Shown piece by piece: positions 45,864 to 53,630 of a stretch of DNA of 64,000 nt (positions are counted from its first letter, which is position 1; each line of letters begins with the position of its first letter). The DNA lies in assembly GCF_947495325.1 (NCBI RefSeq), contig NZ_CANLYK010000001.1, positions 372,001 to 436,000 on the forward strand. Direction: 5' to 3'. The position numbers were made by a program, and so were the translations under genes. This DNA comes from an uncultured Allomuricauda sp. (GTDB taxonomy: Bacteria > Bacteroidota > Bacteroidia > Flavobacteriales > Flavobacteriaceae). The notes under the pieces were generated by a model. It saw nothing but the letters and a program-made list of their open reading frames with translations. It did not search any database and was not told the origin of the DNA.

Positions 45864-46235
45864 ATGAAAAAAGTAATTTTACTAACTGTGACTGTTTTAT
45901 TAATGTCTTGCGCATCGACTAGAAAAAAAACAAAACTAACTAGACCAGATGGAACTAAAATAGCTTGCTTTCAACCACCAAAAGATGTTATGACAGAAAA
46001 CCTTGAGGCATCGATTGAAGCTAAAATCCCCTACGTTAAGGAACAGTTAGATGCAAGTTTATCAGTGGAAAATAAAACTAAAAGAATAAGAGATGAAATA
46101 AGTGGGATTAATTCAGTAGAAGTTTTAGAATTTAAAATGTGTGTAGCATACGGAAATGGGATAATTAATTCACAAGAATACAATGAATTTTTTAGTCAAA
46201 TCTTACCTCTTTTGAAAAATACTAATGAAAACTGA
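45864..46235 (+). CDS. Small lipoprotein, paralogue of the N-terminal domain of the next gene
   Basis: 123 residues. Lipobox LLMSC near residue 15. The mature part (RPDGTKIACFQPPKDV ... RIRDEISGINSVEVLEFK ... AYGNGIINSQEYN) aligns along its whole length with residues ~34-125 of the following protein (RSDGKTVKCYQPPADV ... RIREEIPGINSIEAIEFR). The two genes therefore arose by duplication. They overlap by 11 nt and are translated together. I do not recognise the family; no enzyme motif seen. Confidence 0.75.
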   Translation: MKKVILLTVTVLLMSCASTRKKTKLTRPDGTKIACFQPPKDVMTENLEASIEAKIPYVKEQLDASLSVENKTKRIRDEISGINSVEVLEFKMCVAYGNGIINSQEYNEFFSQILPLLKNTNEN

Positions 46236-47550
46236 TAGTAGCATAATATGGTTTATATTTCTTGTTGTTTTAGTTACGAGTTGTAAGAGTTCAAATTTAA
46301 ATAAACGAAAAGAAATAACTCATACACGGTCTGATGGTAAAACAGTTAAATGTTATCAACCGCCTGCGGATGTTACAGTCACTGGAACTGATTTAAATTT
46401 TAGTGCAATTAAAAGTCATATTAATGCGATTGCATCTGTTACTACAAAGATTAGTAGAATTAGAGAAGAAATTCCGGGAATAAATTCTATTGAAGCAATT
46501 GAATTTAGAATGTGTAACGCATACGGAAACAATATTATTGACTCTAAAACATACAACAAATTTGTTGGACAAATTTTACCTGCACTAGAAATTATTAATC
46601 AACCAAAAGTATCAAATAATAACATTGGTGAAAACTATATGAGGCTTTTTGGAGCTTTAGAAGCACCAATAATAATGAGATTAATTACTGGTAAAAGTAA
46701 AGGCTATGAACTAAATGAAGTTGGTGTAATTTCCGACTGGAAAGTTGATGAATCGACAGGTGATATTATCGGAGATGATGAAGATTGTAAATATTGCCGA
46801 GGACACATTGATAGTTCAATAATAGATTTTTGGAAAGAAAAATGGGAATATTCTGATATTTTACCATTAAACACTAATCTTTGGCAATCTATTGTTGATG
46901 ATATTGGATATGACCTAGATTTATTTTGGACTGCCTCTATAACAGATGAAAGTGACTTTTCAAAAAGAAGAAATGCTTGGTGTTTTGTAGATGAAATATG
47001 GCCTTGGGAAATTTCAAGGATTACTAGAGACTGGGTAATTAATAGTGACAGTGGCGAGAACCTATGTAATAAAGATGTTTCTAAAGACATTGGTTTTTTG
47101 TATTTGATATTAGAAAATTTTTCTGAACATAGACTAGATGATATTGAGTTATTTTACAAAAACATATCTAATTCTTCCGTTAAATTGTTAAAAATGCCTG
47201 TTAACCCACATTTTGCAGAAGAATTTGAAAAAAGTATTGACAGTTTCCCAAAAAGAACTGAATATTTAAATTCAATAGGTCTAGCTATTGATACCGAAGA
47301 AAAACTTAGAAATTCAGAAGAAAAAAAGTTGTTTTTGCCGAAAATGCTACCCAAACAAAGCTTTATTTGGGTTTTATCAGTTTATTTCAAGGATGATATA
47401 GGTTATCCTAAATCATATTTATCCGATATAACTAAACCTTTAAAAGTTAAATATAAAATCAACGGAAAAGAATATACGGAAATCTTAAGAGAGCCTGGAA
47501 AGGATAAATCCATAAAGATTAATCTACCTCTTGGATGGTACGGACAATAA
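46225..47550 (+). CDS. Two-domain lipoprotein of unknown function
   Basis: 441 residues. Lipobox LVVLVTSC. N-terminal ~95-residue domain shared with the upstream gene (ends NKFVGQILPALE), then about 310 residues without recognised motifs, including a CKYCRGH pair of cysteines near residue 190 and a Trp-rich stretch (FVDEIWPWEISRITRDW). Gene ends 1 nt before the inverted core TATTGCCAAC, i.e. directly at the attC-like site, as cassette genes do. AT-rich compared with neighbours. Function unknown. Confidence 0.72.
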   Translation: MKTDSSIIWFIFLVVLVTSCKSSNLNKRKEITHTRSDGKTVKCYQPPADVTVTGTDLNFSAIKSHINAIASVTTKISRIREEIPGINSIEAIEFRMCNAYGNNIIDSKTYNKFVGQILPALEIINQPKVSNNNIGENYMRLFGALEAPIIMRLITGKSKGYELNEVGVISDWKVDESTGDIIGDDEDCKYCRGHIDSSIIDFWKEKWEYSDILPLNTNLWQSIVDDIGYDLDLFWTASITDESDFSKRRNAWCFVDEIWPWEISRITRDWVINSDSGENLCNKDVSKDIGFLYLILENFSEHRLDDIELFYKNISNSSVKLLKMPVNPHFAEEFEKSIDSFPKRTEYLNSIGLAIDTEEKLRNSEEKKLFLPKMLPKQSFIWVLSVYFKDDIGYPKSYLSDITKPLKVKYKINGKEYTEILREPGKDKSIKINLPLGWYGQ

Positions 47551-47551
47551 C

Positions 47552-47685
47552 TATTGCCAACAATGGCTATAAGTAATTGCTTGTTCTTGCCTACTTTGGA
47601 AATTCCGCAGGAATTTCCGACTTGGTGTGTACTTGAAAAGTTAAGTGCTAAACCACGCAACTACTCATAGCCGAGACCGTTAGGT
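47552..47685 (+). repeat. attC-like recombination site (imperfect 120-nt dyad)
   Basis: From the outside inward: R''-like TATTGCCAAC (47552-47561); unpaired spacer AAT versus GAGACC; L box GGCTAT (47565-47570) with ATAGCC (47667-47672); then AGTA with TACT and TTGC with GCAA, separated by single extrahelical bases; a central perfect 9-bp hairpin GGAAATTCC / GGAATTTCC (598-606 and 610-618 of the 47 kb block) with loop GCA. It ends in GTTAGGT, which fits GTTRRRY. Size is close to Vibrio cholerae repeats (~125 nt). Annotated from structure only. Confidence 0.5.
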
Positions 47686-47729
47686 ACAAGCTAAGCCAAA
47701 TAGCAACTTTGATAAACTAATTAAAAAAC

Positions 47730-48503
47730 ATGAAAAAAATATTACTAATCACGTTAATCGGAATATGTTGTGGAATTAACGCGCAGGAAAAAATACAGAC
47801 TGAAGTAGGTTTAAAAAACGATTTTATTTATAAAAACGGTGATATTGGTATTGGCACCATTAATCCTTTGGGTAAATTTCATATTAAAAACTTAAACAGT
47901 AGTCCAGTTCTAAACATTACCGGAAAAGCACCAAATACTGGTAATGATGAATTGATCTCTGAAATCCGTTTAAGTAATTTATATGATAACTTGTCCGGTC
48001 ACAGGGCTTCCATAAAAGCAATATCAGACAAATCTGGCTCCCATGGAAATGTAGCATTTCAATTTAATACTAGTACTTGGAACGGACAACATACGGAGAT
48101 ACAAGCAATGAGAATATCTTCAAATGGTAATGTTGGTATTGGAACTAAAAGTCCTGATATGAAATTAACTGTAAAAGGAAATATCCACGCTGAAGAGGTA
48201 AAAATAGACCTTAATGTTCCTGCTCCAGATTATGTTTTTAAAGAAAATTACAATCTGAAAAGCATAGAAGAGGTGGAAAATTTTATAAAAGAAAATGGTC
48301 ATCTGCCTGAAATTCAATCCGCAAGGGAATTTGAACAAAACGGGATAATGCAAGCAGAAATGGATATGAACCTTCTTAAAAAAATTGAAGAGTTGACTCT
48401 ATATACTATTCAGCAACAAAAAGAAATTAAGGAATTGAAAACTCTGAATATAAAACTTCTTGCATTACAATCAAGGCTTGAAAAACTTGAGGCAAAAAAA
48501 TAA
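47730..48503 (+). CDS. Secreted tail-fibre-like/adhesin repeat protein
   Basis: 257 residues, signal peptide (ILLITLIGICCGINAQ). Contains GIGTINPLGKFHIKN and GNVGIGTKSPDMKLTVKGN, the GIGT-x-x-P repeats of phage tail-fibre/S74-like surface proteins of Bacteroidota, followed by HAEEVKIDLNVPAPDYVFK and a C-terminal coiled coil (KKIEELTLYTIQQQKEIKEL). These proteins are normally host-encoded and not a sign of a prophage. It lies after the attC-like site and could be the next cassette. Confidence 0.85.
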   Translation: MKKILLITLIGICCGINAQEKIQTEVGLKNDFIYKNGDIGIGTINPLGKFHIKNLNSSPVLNITGKAPNTGNDELISEIRLSNLYDNLSGHRASIKAISDKSGSHGNVAFQFNTSTWNGQHTEIQAMRISSNGNVGIGTKSPDMKLTVKGNIHAEEVKIDLNVPAPDYVFKENYNLKSIEEVENFIKENGHLPEIQSAREFEQNGIMQAEMDMNLLKKIEELTLYTIQQQKEIKELKTLNIKLLALQSRLEKLEAKK

Positions 48504-48510
48504 CTACTTA

Positions 48511-48540
48511 TAACATTGGCTATAAGTAATTGACTGTTCC
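48511..48540 (+). repeat. Partial copy of the attC-like repeat
   Basis: Eight nt after the tail-fibre-like gene, TAACATTGGCTATAAG and the following AATTG repeat the left half of the attC-like site (47559-47579) with one difference. The expected right half (ATAGCC ... GTT) is absent; what follows has a small ATCAAT/ATTGAT hairpin (48542-48547 and about 48557-48562). It looks like a decayed or truncated site. Confidence 0.5.
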
Positions 48541-48609
48541 CATCAATCTTAGAAAAATTGATTGTTAAAAGGTAAATGGCATTGGAAGTAAACATTTTTT
48601 AACCAGAGA

Positions 48610-48642
48610 TTTGTTTTTTTATAGCAATTCAAAGTATCTTTG
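48610..48642 (+). promoter_or_regulatory. Promoter of the small membrane protein gene (-33 TTTG, -7 TATCTTTG)
   Basis: TTTG at 48610-48613, 21-nt spacer, TATCTTTG at 48635-48642, 19 nt before the ATG at 48662. Confidence 0.7.
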
Positions 48643-48661
48643 TACAACAAAAGGATAAATC

Positions 48662-48835
48662 ATGTTTGACTTTGACCAATATTTAGGTTTTATAGCTTTT
48701 CTAACCATTTTAACCATAGGTTTTTGGTTAATGATTTTCTTATTGACTTTTGTAGTGCCCTATTGGTTATTTGGAAACCTGATGGAGATGTATAAAGAAA
48801 GACGCGAGGCCAAAAAAGCCCAGCGAAACGAATAA
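48662..48835 (+). CDS. Small membrane protein (57 aa)
   Basis: ATG 48662 to TAA 48835. One long hydrophobic region (YLGFIAFLTILTIGFWLMIF and on to PYWLFG), then a basic cytoplasmic-looking tail (YKERREAKKAQRNE). It has a good promoter (48610-48642) and its stop codon is inside a strong terminator, so it is a monocistronic unit. No named family known to me; short proteins of this look are widespread in Flavobacteriaceae. Confidence 0.75.
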   Translation: MFDFDQYLGFIAFLTILTIGFWLMIFLLTFVVPYWLFGNLMEMYKERREAKKAQRNE

Positions 48836-48861
48836 AAAAAGGAGCTTTAAGCTCCTTTTTT
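48834..48861. terminator. Bidirectional terminator between the small membrane protein and TonB receptor genes
   Basis: GGAGCT (48841-48846) pairs with AGCTCC (48850-48855), loop TTA, flanked by A7 and T6; it includes the last bases of the stop codon of the small gene and lies 2 nt from the end of the receptor gene on the other strand. Confidence 0.88.
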
Positions 48862-48862
48862 G

Positions 48863-51385
48863 TTACCCTTCAAAATCAAAATCTTCATCGCCACCACCAT
48901 TTCTATCGTTGCCTCTTCCGTTTCTTTCATTCTGGGGCTGGTTAAATCGGTATAAAAATGATACCGTGAGTTGCCGTTCCCGTCGCTGGAATTCACTTTC
49001 CGTAAAAACAGTTTCCGTTCTCGTTTCCGTGATTCTTTTTCTTGAATTGAACAAATCACTAACACTTAGCGATAGCGTGGCAACATCTTTTATAACATCT
49101 CGGCTGAACGCGAGGTTAGCATAAAGAATGCCCTTGTTCACATTTTGGGCATCTACTTGTTTGCCACTATAAAAAATATTGGCTTGCGACTCTATACCGC
49201 CAGGGAAAGGTATTTTGGAGCTTAATCGGGTAAACCAAGTAAAATTGTCCGCATCAAAATTTTGTGTTATTTCCTCATTTTGAAAGTTGATGTATGAGAA
49301 ATCACCTCTCAAGTTTTGTTGAAAAAGATTTAGGTTCCAAGTAAGTCGCCAGTTCTTTTTGGGCGTGTAGGTTGTGGTCAATTCTGCCCCATATCTGGTA
49401 TCCGTGGCTAAGTTTATGGGCGTTCGTACCTGAATGGGCACTAAAATTGGATCTGTAGGATTATCGGGATCTTCTATTTCCACAAAACCTCCCGTTTCTT
49501 GGGTAATAAATTGAAACACTCCAGTGGAATGATTGTAATAGGCCGAAGTAGTGAAGGTAACTTTTTCACCCCGAACCAAATACCCCAGGTCGAAAGCATT
49601 GGTATAGGTCGGGTCCAAATCAGGATTTCCTTGAAACAGATTGGTGTTACTAGACCGTGAAGGAAATGGATTGATATACCTAGACCTTGGTCTTCTTAAC
49701 CTTCGGCTATAACTGATTGTGAATTGTTCATACTCGGAAAACTCATATCCAAGAAAAATAGATGGGAACCAGTCCACATATTTCTTTGTACTAAGGTCAT
49801 TGGTATTGACCAATTCCACGCCAATATCCGATGCTTCCATACGGATACCGCCCAATACGCTGAACTTGTTCATTTTGGTACCCAATTGGGTATAGGCAGC
49901 ATTTACATTTTCAGTATAAATAAGTTCATTGCTGAAGTCTGGATCAGGAGTTAAGACTCCTTGGTCCACTATTCCAAAAACAAAATCGGTATTGAATGTA
50001 TTAAAAGTCCCGCGATACCCTACTTCAAACTGTGATTGGTTATCCTTTCCAAAGGGCAAGACATAATCAAATTGCAACAGTTGGTTTGTTTGACTTTCAT
50101 CATTAATGGTCTGTTCGGTGGGCAAGGTGGTATTTTCACCCAAAACAACTTCTTCAATCAAGGAATCCTCTATTTCAGTCCCCTTTGAATATTGATAGTC
50201 TGCTGTTAGAACATGTCCGTCTTTTTTAAACTTTTTTTGATAATTCAATGCGTATTGTACGTCTTCATCCGCCTCATCTTCCATTGTAAACCGATTTCTC
50301 TGAATTGTAGGGTCCCTTACTTCATCAAAATTGAAAAAATCCACGTTTACCGTGTTTTCTCCTGATGACTTTCTATAAACAAGGGAATTTGTAATGCTGC
50401 TCGTTGCATCTTCATCCAAAAACAGCTCAAAACCAATATTGGTATTGAATCCGTCATCTTCCCGTTGGTAATTCCTGAACTCATCCTGAAAACTTACCGT
50501 ATTGCCATCATCGTCAAAATTTTCCTGTAAAAATTGGGCATTTCCCGGGGCATTTCTATAGCGATAGGAGGTATTTGTGAAAATATTGAATCTATCCCGT
50601 CTCAAGTTTAAACTTAAGGCCCCTCCCAAAACATCTGGGTTCCCAGCAAAAAGATTTACGGAACCATTCAATCCTGCTGTTTTGCTCTGTTTAAGGATGA
50701 TGTTTAGGATTCCCGCGGTTCCTTCCGCATCGTAACGGGCGGATGGGTTGGTGATGACTTCCACTTTTTCAATTGCTTCTGCCGGAAGTTGTTGCAAGGC
50801 ATCTGGGCTCAAACCTGAAAGGGCAGAGGGCTTTCCATTGATAAGGATACGTACACTTTCATTTCCACGAAGGCTTATATTTCCTTCAACATCCACGGTA
50901 ACCGAGGGTACATTGTCCAGGACGTCGGTCACCGAGCCTCCTTTTACGGTTAGGTCGCTTCCAACATTGTATACCTTTTTATCCAACCGAAGTTCAACCG
51001 TGGTGCGTTCTCCAACTACTTCTACTGCCTCAAGTTGTTCAACATCAATAGCCAATTGAATAACCCCCAAGTCCTTTGAGGTTCGTAATTGCTGTTCTTT
51101 TAGTTCATAGGTGGAGTAGGAGATGTATTCAACCCGTATATTGTAAAGCCCAGGGGTTGTTTCTACTTCAAATTTTCCTGTTTCATCTGAAATTCCGCCT
51201 GTTACATTATCAGGTTCTTTGGTCTTCTGTAATACCAAAGTAGCGTATTCCAAAGGTTCTCCAGTGTCCTTATCCACTACTGTTCCACTTATTTTAATTG
51301 GCTGGCCCTGTTGCCCCCTTGGTCTTTTTTGTCCAACGGCGTTGATTGCTAAAAACAACAATACCAGTATAATAAGCTTTTGCAT
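48863..51385 (-). CDS. TonB-dependent receptor (outer-membrane beta-barrel family)
   Basis: 840 residues. Signal peptide (MQKLIILVLLFLAINAVGQ), carboxypeptidase-regulatory-like domain (about 30-115: GTVVDKDTGEPLEYATLV), plug (about 130-230: NVPSVTVDVEGNISLRG, ILINGKPSALSG), then a large barrel region (ITNSLVYRKSSGENTV, SYSRRLRRPRSRYINPF). This is the OMP_b-brl_3 type common in Bacteroidota, without a SusD partner next to it. It ends in an Asp/Gly/Asn-rich tail (DRNGGGDEDFDFEG). Substrate unknown. Shares a terminator with the small membrane protein. Confidence 0.93.
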   Translation of the reverse strand: MQKLIILVLLFLAINAVGQKRPRGQQGQPIKISGTVVDKDTGEPLEYATLVLQKTKEPDNVTGGISDETGKFEVETTPGLYNIRVEYISYSTYELKEQQLRTSKDLGVIQLAIDVEQLEAVEVVGERTTVELRLDKKVYNVGSDLTVKGGSVTDVLDNVPSVTVDVEGNISLRGNESVRILINGKPSALSGLSPDALQQLPAEAIEKVEVITNPSARYDAEGTAGILNIILKQSKTAGLNGSVNLFAGNPDVLGGALSLNLRRDRFNIFTNTSYRYRNAPGNAQFLQENFDDDGNTVSFQDEFRNYQREDDGFNTNIGFELFLDEDATSSITNSLVYRKSSGENTVNVDFFNFDEVRDPTIQRNRFTMEDEADEDVQYALNYQKKFKKDGHVLTADYQYSKGTEIEDSLIEEVVLGENTTLPTEQTINDESQTNQLLQFDYVLPFGKDNQSQFEVGYRGTFNTFNTDFVFGIVDQGVLTPDPDFSNELIYTENVNAAYTQLGTKMNKFSVLGGIRMEASDIGVELVNTNDLSTKKYVDWFPSIFLGYEFSEYEQFTISYSRRLRRPRSRYINPFPSRSSNTNLFQGNPDLDPTYTNAFDLGYLVRGEKVTFTTSAYYNHSTGVFQFITQETGGFVEIEDPDNPTDPILVPIQVRTPINLATDTRYGAELTTTYTPKKNWRLTWNLNLFQQNLRGDFSYINFQNEEITQNFDADNFTWFTRLSSKIPFPGGIESQANIFYSGKQVDAQNVNKGILYANLAFSRDVIKDVATLSLSVSDLFNSRKRITETRTETVFTESEFQRRERQLTVSFLYRFNQPQNERNGRGNDRNGGGDEDFDFEG

Positions 51386-51517
51386 TTTATCGCAGTTTTT
51401 TGATTGATTCTACTGCGAAATTTGGAATAGAATTGGAGGTTAAAAAAAATAAACCACAAACAACAAAATTTAACCTGTCATCGACAGAGTTAGGTTGATT
51501 GAGAAAAGAAGTTGATG

Positions 51518-51994
51518 CTAGGACTTGTCCTTATCTTTTTTGGATTTCTTCTTTTTTTTCTTTTTGGTCTTAAACTTGTTTTTTAACAGCTCCAAATAGG
51601 CATCGTATTTTTCTTCGGGAAGGCCTGCTTTCATTTCCTCGTTCTGCTCCTTTTCCAATCGTTCCATTTCCTCACGCATTTTTGTAGGCTCGAGTTCCAG
51701 GATTCTAAGTTCTTTACGCTGTTGGACATATTTTATTAATGTGGTTCGTACAACGGCTTCTTCAAAAGGATTCAGTTCCAATGTTTCAGTGATAGCGGGC
51801 ATTTCCTTGTCCACTATTTCTTCAACGGTAAGTGGCTCTTCTTTTTTTGGAGTGTCTTGAACTTGCGGCAATGTACTTCCCCTACCGTTTCTACCTCCAT
51901 ATTGACTTCCATAGCCATATTGGGCAATTAGTGAGTTAAAGGACAGTAAACCGAATAAGGCAGTGAGTAAAATGTTGGTCTGTATACGTTTCAT
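51518..51994 (-). CDS. Secreted Lys-rich helical protein
   Basis: 158 residues: signal peptide (ILLTALFGLLSFNSLIAQ), a Gly/Tyr-rich linker (YGYGSQYGGRNGRG), a helical Glu-rich domain (about 50-135: NPFEEAVVRTTLIKYVQQRK), and a very basic tail of lysines. No family recognised. The distribution (helical, heavily charged) resembles periplasmic stress or metal-sensing proteins in shape only. Confidence 0.7.
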   Translation of the reverse strand: MKRIQTNILLTALFGLLSFNSLIAQYGYGSQYGGRNGRGSTLPQVQDTPKKEEPLTVEEIVDKEMPAITETLELNPFEEAVVRTTLIKYVQQRKELRILELEPTKMREEMERLEKEQNEEMKAGLPEEKYDAYLELLKNKFKTKKKKKKKSKKDKDKS

Positions 51995-52110
51995 GACTTT
52001 AGTATGTTGTGTGATCTCAAATTTAATTAGGGTTTAATCCAACCAAGTTAAATCCTTATTTAGGCAATTTAACGTTATACTGTTACAATCAAAAGTCTTG
52101 CCACTATTAT

Positions 52111-52455
52111 TTAGTTGATTAGCTCATTGATTTTTTCCGAGGGTCTGCCAATTACAGCCTTTTTTCCCTTCACAATTATTGGGCGTTCTATTAGTTTTGG
52201 ATTTGTAATCATTGCATCAATAATTGCATTTTCACTTAGATCTTTACCCTTGTATTGTTCTTTCCAAACGGTTTCGTTTTTGCGAACCAGTTCCATTGGG
52301 GTTATGCCCAAATATTCAATAATGGTTTCCAATTCTTCTTTGGAAGGAATATTTTCGAGATATAGGATGGTTTCAAAATCCTTTCCTGATTTTTCCAAAA
52401 GTTCCAATCCTTCTCTGGATTTTCTACATCTTGGATTGTGATATATTTTTATCAT
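52111..52455 (-). CDS. ArsC/Spx-family arsenate reductase-like protein
   Basis: 114 residues, thioredoxin fold. Active-site-type cysteine C10 in IYHNPRCRKSREG; the family proline/arginine region is LIERPIIVKGKKAVIGRP. It matches the glutaredoxin-dependent arsenate reductase/YffB group; true arsenate reduction is not shown by sequence. It follows prfB on the same strand after 24 nt. Confidence 0.88.
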   Translation of the reverse strand: MIKIYHNPRCRKSREGLELLEKSGKDFETILYLENIPSKEELETIIEYLGITPMELVRKNETVWKEQYKGKDLSENAIIDAMITNPKLIERPIIVKGKKAVIGRPSEKINELIN

Positions 52456-52479
52456 TTTTTAAATTTTGGTGGTATTGAC

Positions 52480-53575
52480 TTATTCTTCTTTTTGTCCCAT
52501 CATCATGAGAAAGGCTTTTAGAAACTGATTCAGTTCTCCATCCATCACCGCATCAACGTTACCCGTTTCTTCTCCCGTTCTAACATCCTTGACCAATTTG
52601 TATGGGTGCATTACATAATTTCGTATTTGGGAACCCCATTCTATTTTCATTTTGGTAGATTCTATTTCAGCCCTGGCTTCTTGTTTTTTCCGCAGCTCAA
52701 TCTCATACAACTGGGATTTCAGCATTTTCATGGCTGTGGCCCTATTATCATGTTGTGAGCGGGAATCGGAACAGGAAATTTGGATTCCTGTAGGTTTGTG
52801 TACCAATTGTACTTTGGTTTCAACCTTGTTTACATTTTGTCCACCTGCACCACTAGACCGTGCTGTTGTAATTTCAATATCTGAAGGATTCACATCTATC
52901 TCTATGGAATCATCCACAAGCGGATACACATAAACGGAAGCAAAAGAGGTATGCCGTTTTGCATTGCTATCAAACGGAGAAATTCGCACCAATCTATGCA
53001 CTCCATTCTCTCCTTTCAACCAGCCAAAAGCAAATTCTCCCTCAATTTCTAGGGTAACTGTCTTTATTCCAGCAACATCACCTTCTTGATAATTGAGCTC
53101 CTTGACCTTATAACCACTCTTTTCACTCCACATTAAATACATGCGCATAAGCATTGCGGCCCAGTCGCAGCTTTCCGTACCTCCGGCACCAGCCGTTATT
53201 TGAAGTACTGCGGTAAGCTCGTCACCTTCATCGGACAACATGTTTTTAAATTCCAGGTCTTCAATTAGAGTACGGGACTTATCAAACTGTTGCGTTACTT
53301 CGTCTTCAGAAACCTCACCTAACTGTTGGAACTCCATCAATACCTCAAGATCGCCCACCAATGATTCGGCAGAATTGAAATCCTCAACCCATCTTTTCTT
53401 GGACTTAAGCGATTTCATTTGAATCTGGGCTTGTTGGGAATTATCCCAAAACCCTGGAGCTAGGGTCTTTTCTTCCTCATTTTCTATTTCAATGAGTTTG
53501 GCATCAATGTCAAAGATACCTCCTCAACGCACCAAGGCGCTCAATAAGATCCTTCTGTTGATCTGTGGTAACCAT
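52480..53575 (-). CDS. prfB: Peptide chain release factor 2, programmed +1 frameshift
   Basis: Complement of join(52480..53511, 53513..53575), 364 residues. The zero frame opens at ATG 53575 and reads 21 codons ending LRRYL, then an in-frame TGA (53512-53510). Skipping the T at 53512 gives [15 protein letters not shown] and the rest. The GGQ loop ([16 protein letters not shown]) and SPF motif ([10 protein letters not shown]) identify RF2. The UGA-slip site lets RF2 tune its own level. A -7 box TACTTTTG lies on this strand at 53594-53601. The ATG at 53418 seen in the second frame is internal and not the start. Confidence 0.96.
53509..53524 (-). other. RF2 frameshift site (SD-like AGGAGG, CTTTGAC)
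   Basis: On the minus strand AGGAGG (53524-53519), 3-nt spacer TAT, slip codon CTT, then TGA C. The spacing equals that of E. coli prfB (AGGGGG TAT CTT TGA C), so it is the classical programmed +1 shift. Confidence 0.95.
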
Positions 53576-53630
53576 ATTTGTAGAAATTTTGGGCAAAAGT
53601 ACACTTCTTTATTGAAATAATGGATGCTTA

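Larger units (their letters stand above)
45822..47679 (+). mobile_element. Candidate integron-type gene cassette (CALIN-like, no integrase seen)
   Basis: The unit starts at GTTGGCAATA (45821-45830) and its last gene is followed at once by TATTGCCAAC (47552-47561), the exact 10-bp reverse complement. In an integron cassette the inner core of attC (R'') is complementary to the cassette's own 5' end, because these two join in the circular form; the sequence shows exactly this. The dyad that follows runs to GTTAGGT (47679-47685), matching GTTRRRY. Cut points between G and TT give a 1,858-nt cassette with two same-direction genes. It is visibly more AT-rich than fumC. A TIR-bounded transposon without transposase is the alternative. 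Confidence 0.5.

Noticed and set aside
45821..47561. Transposon with 10-bp terminal inverted repeats GTTGGCAATA / TATTGCCAAC
   Set aside because: No transposase, and no perfect target duplication flanks the ends (only a shifted AATG). The dyad directly after the right end and the GTTRRRY match fit an integron cassette better; kept as the alternative explanation.
47730..48503. Prophage remnant
   Set aside because: The gene has tail-fibre-like GIGT repeats, but it has a signal peptide and no other phage gene is near. Such proteins are ordinary cell-surface proteins in Bacteroidota.
53240..53418. prfB beginning at the internal ATG 53418 (312 aa)
   Set aside because: Would drop the conserved N-terminal domain of RF2. 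The upstream 21-codon frame with AGGAGG and CTT-TGA-C explains the full-length protein.
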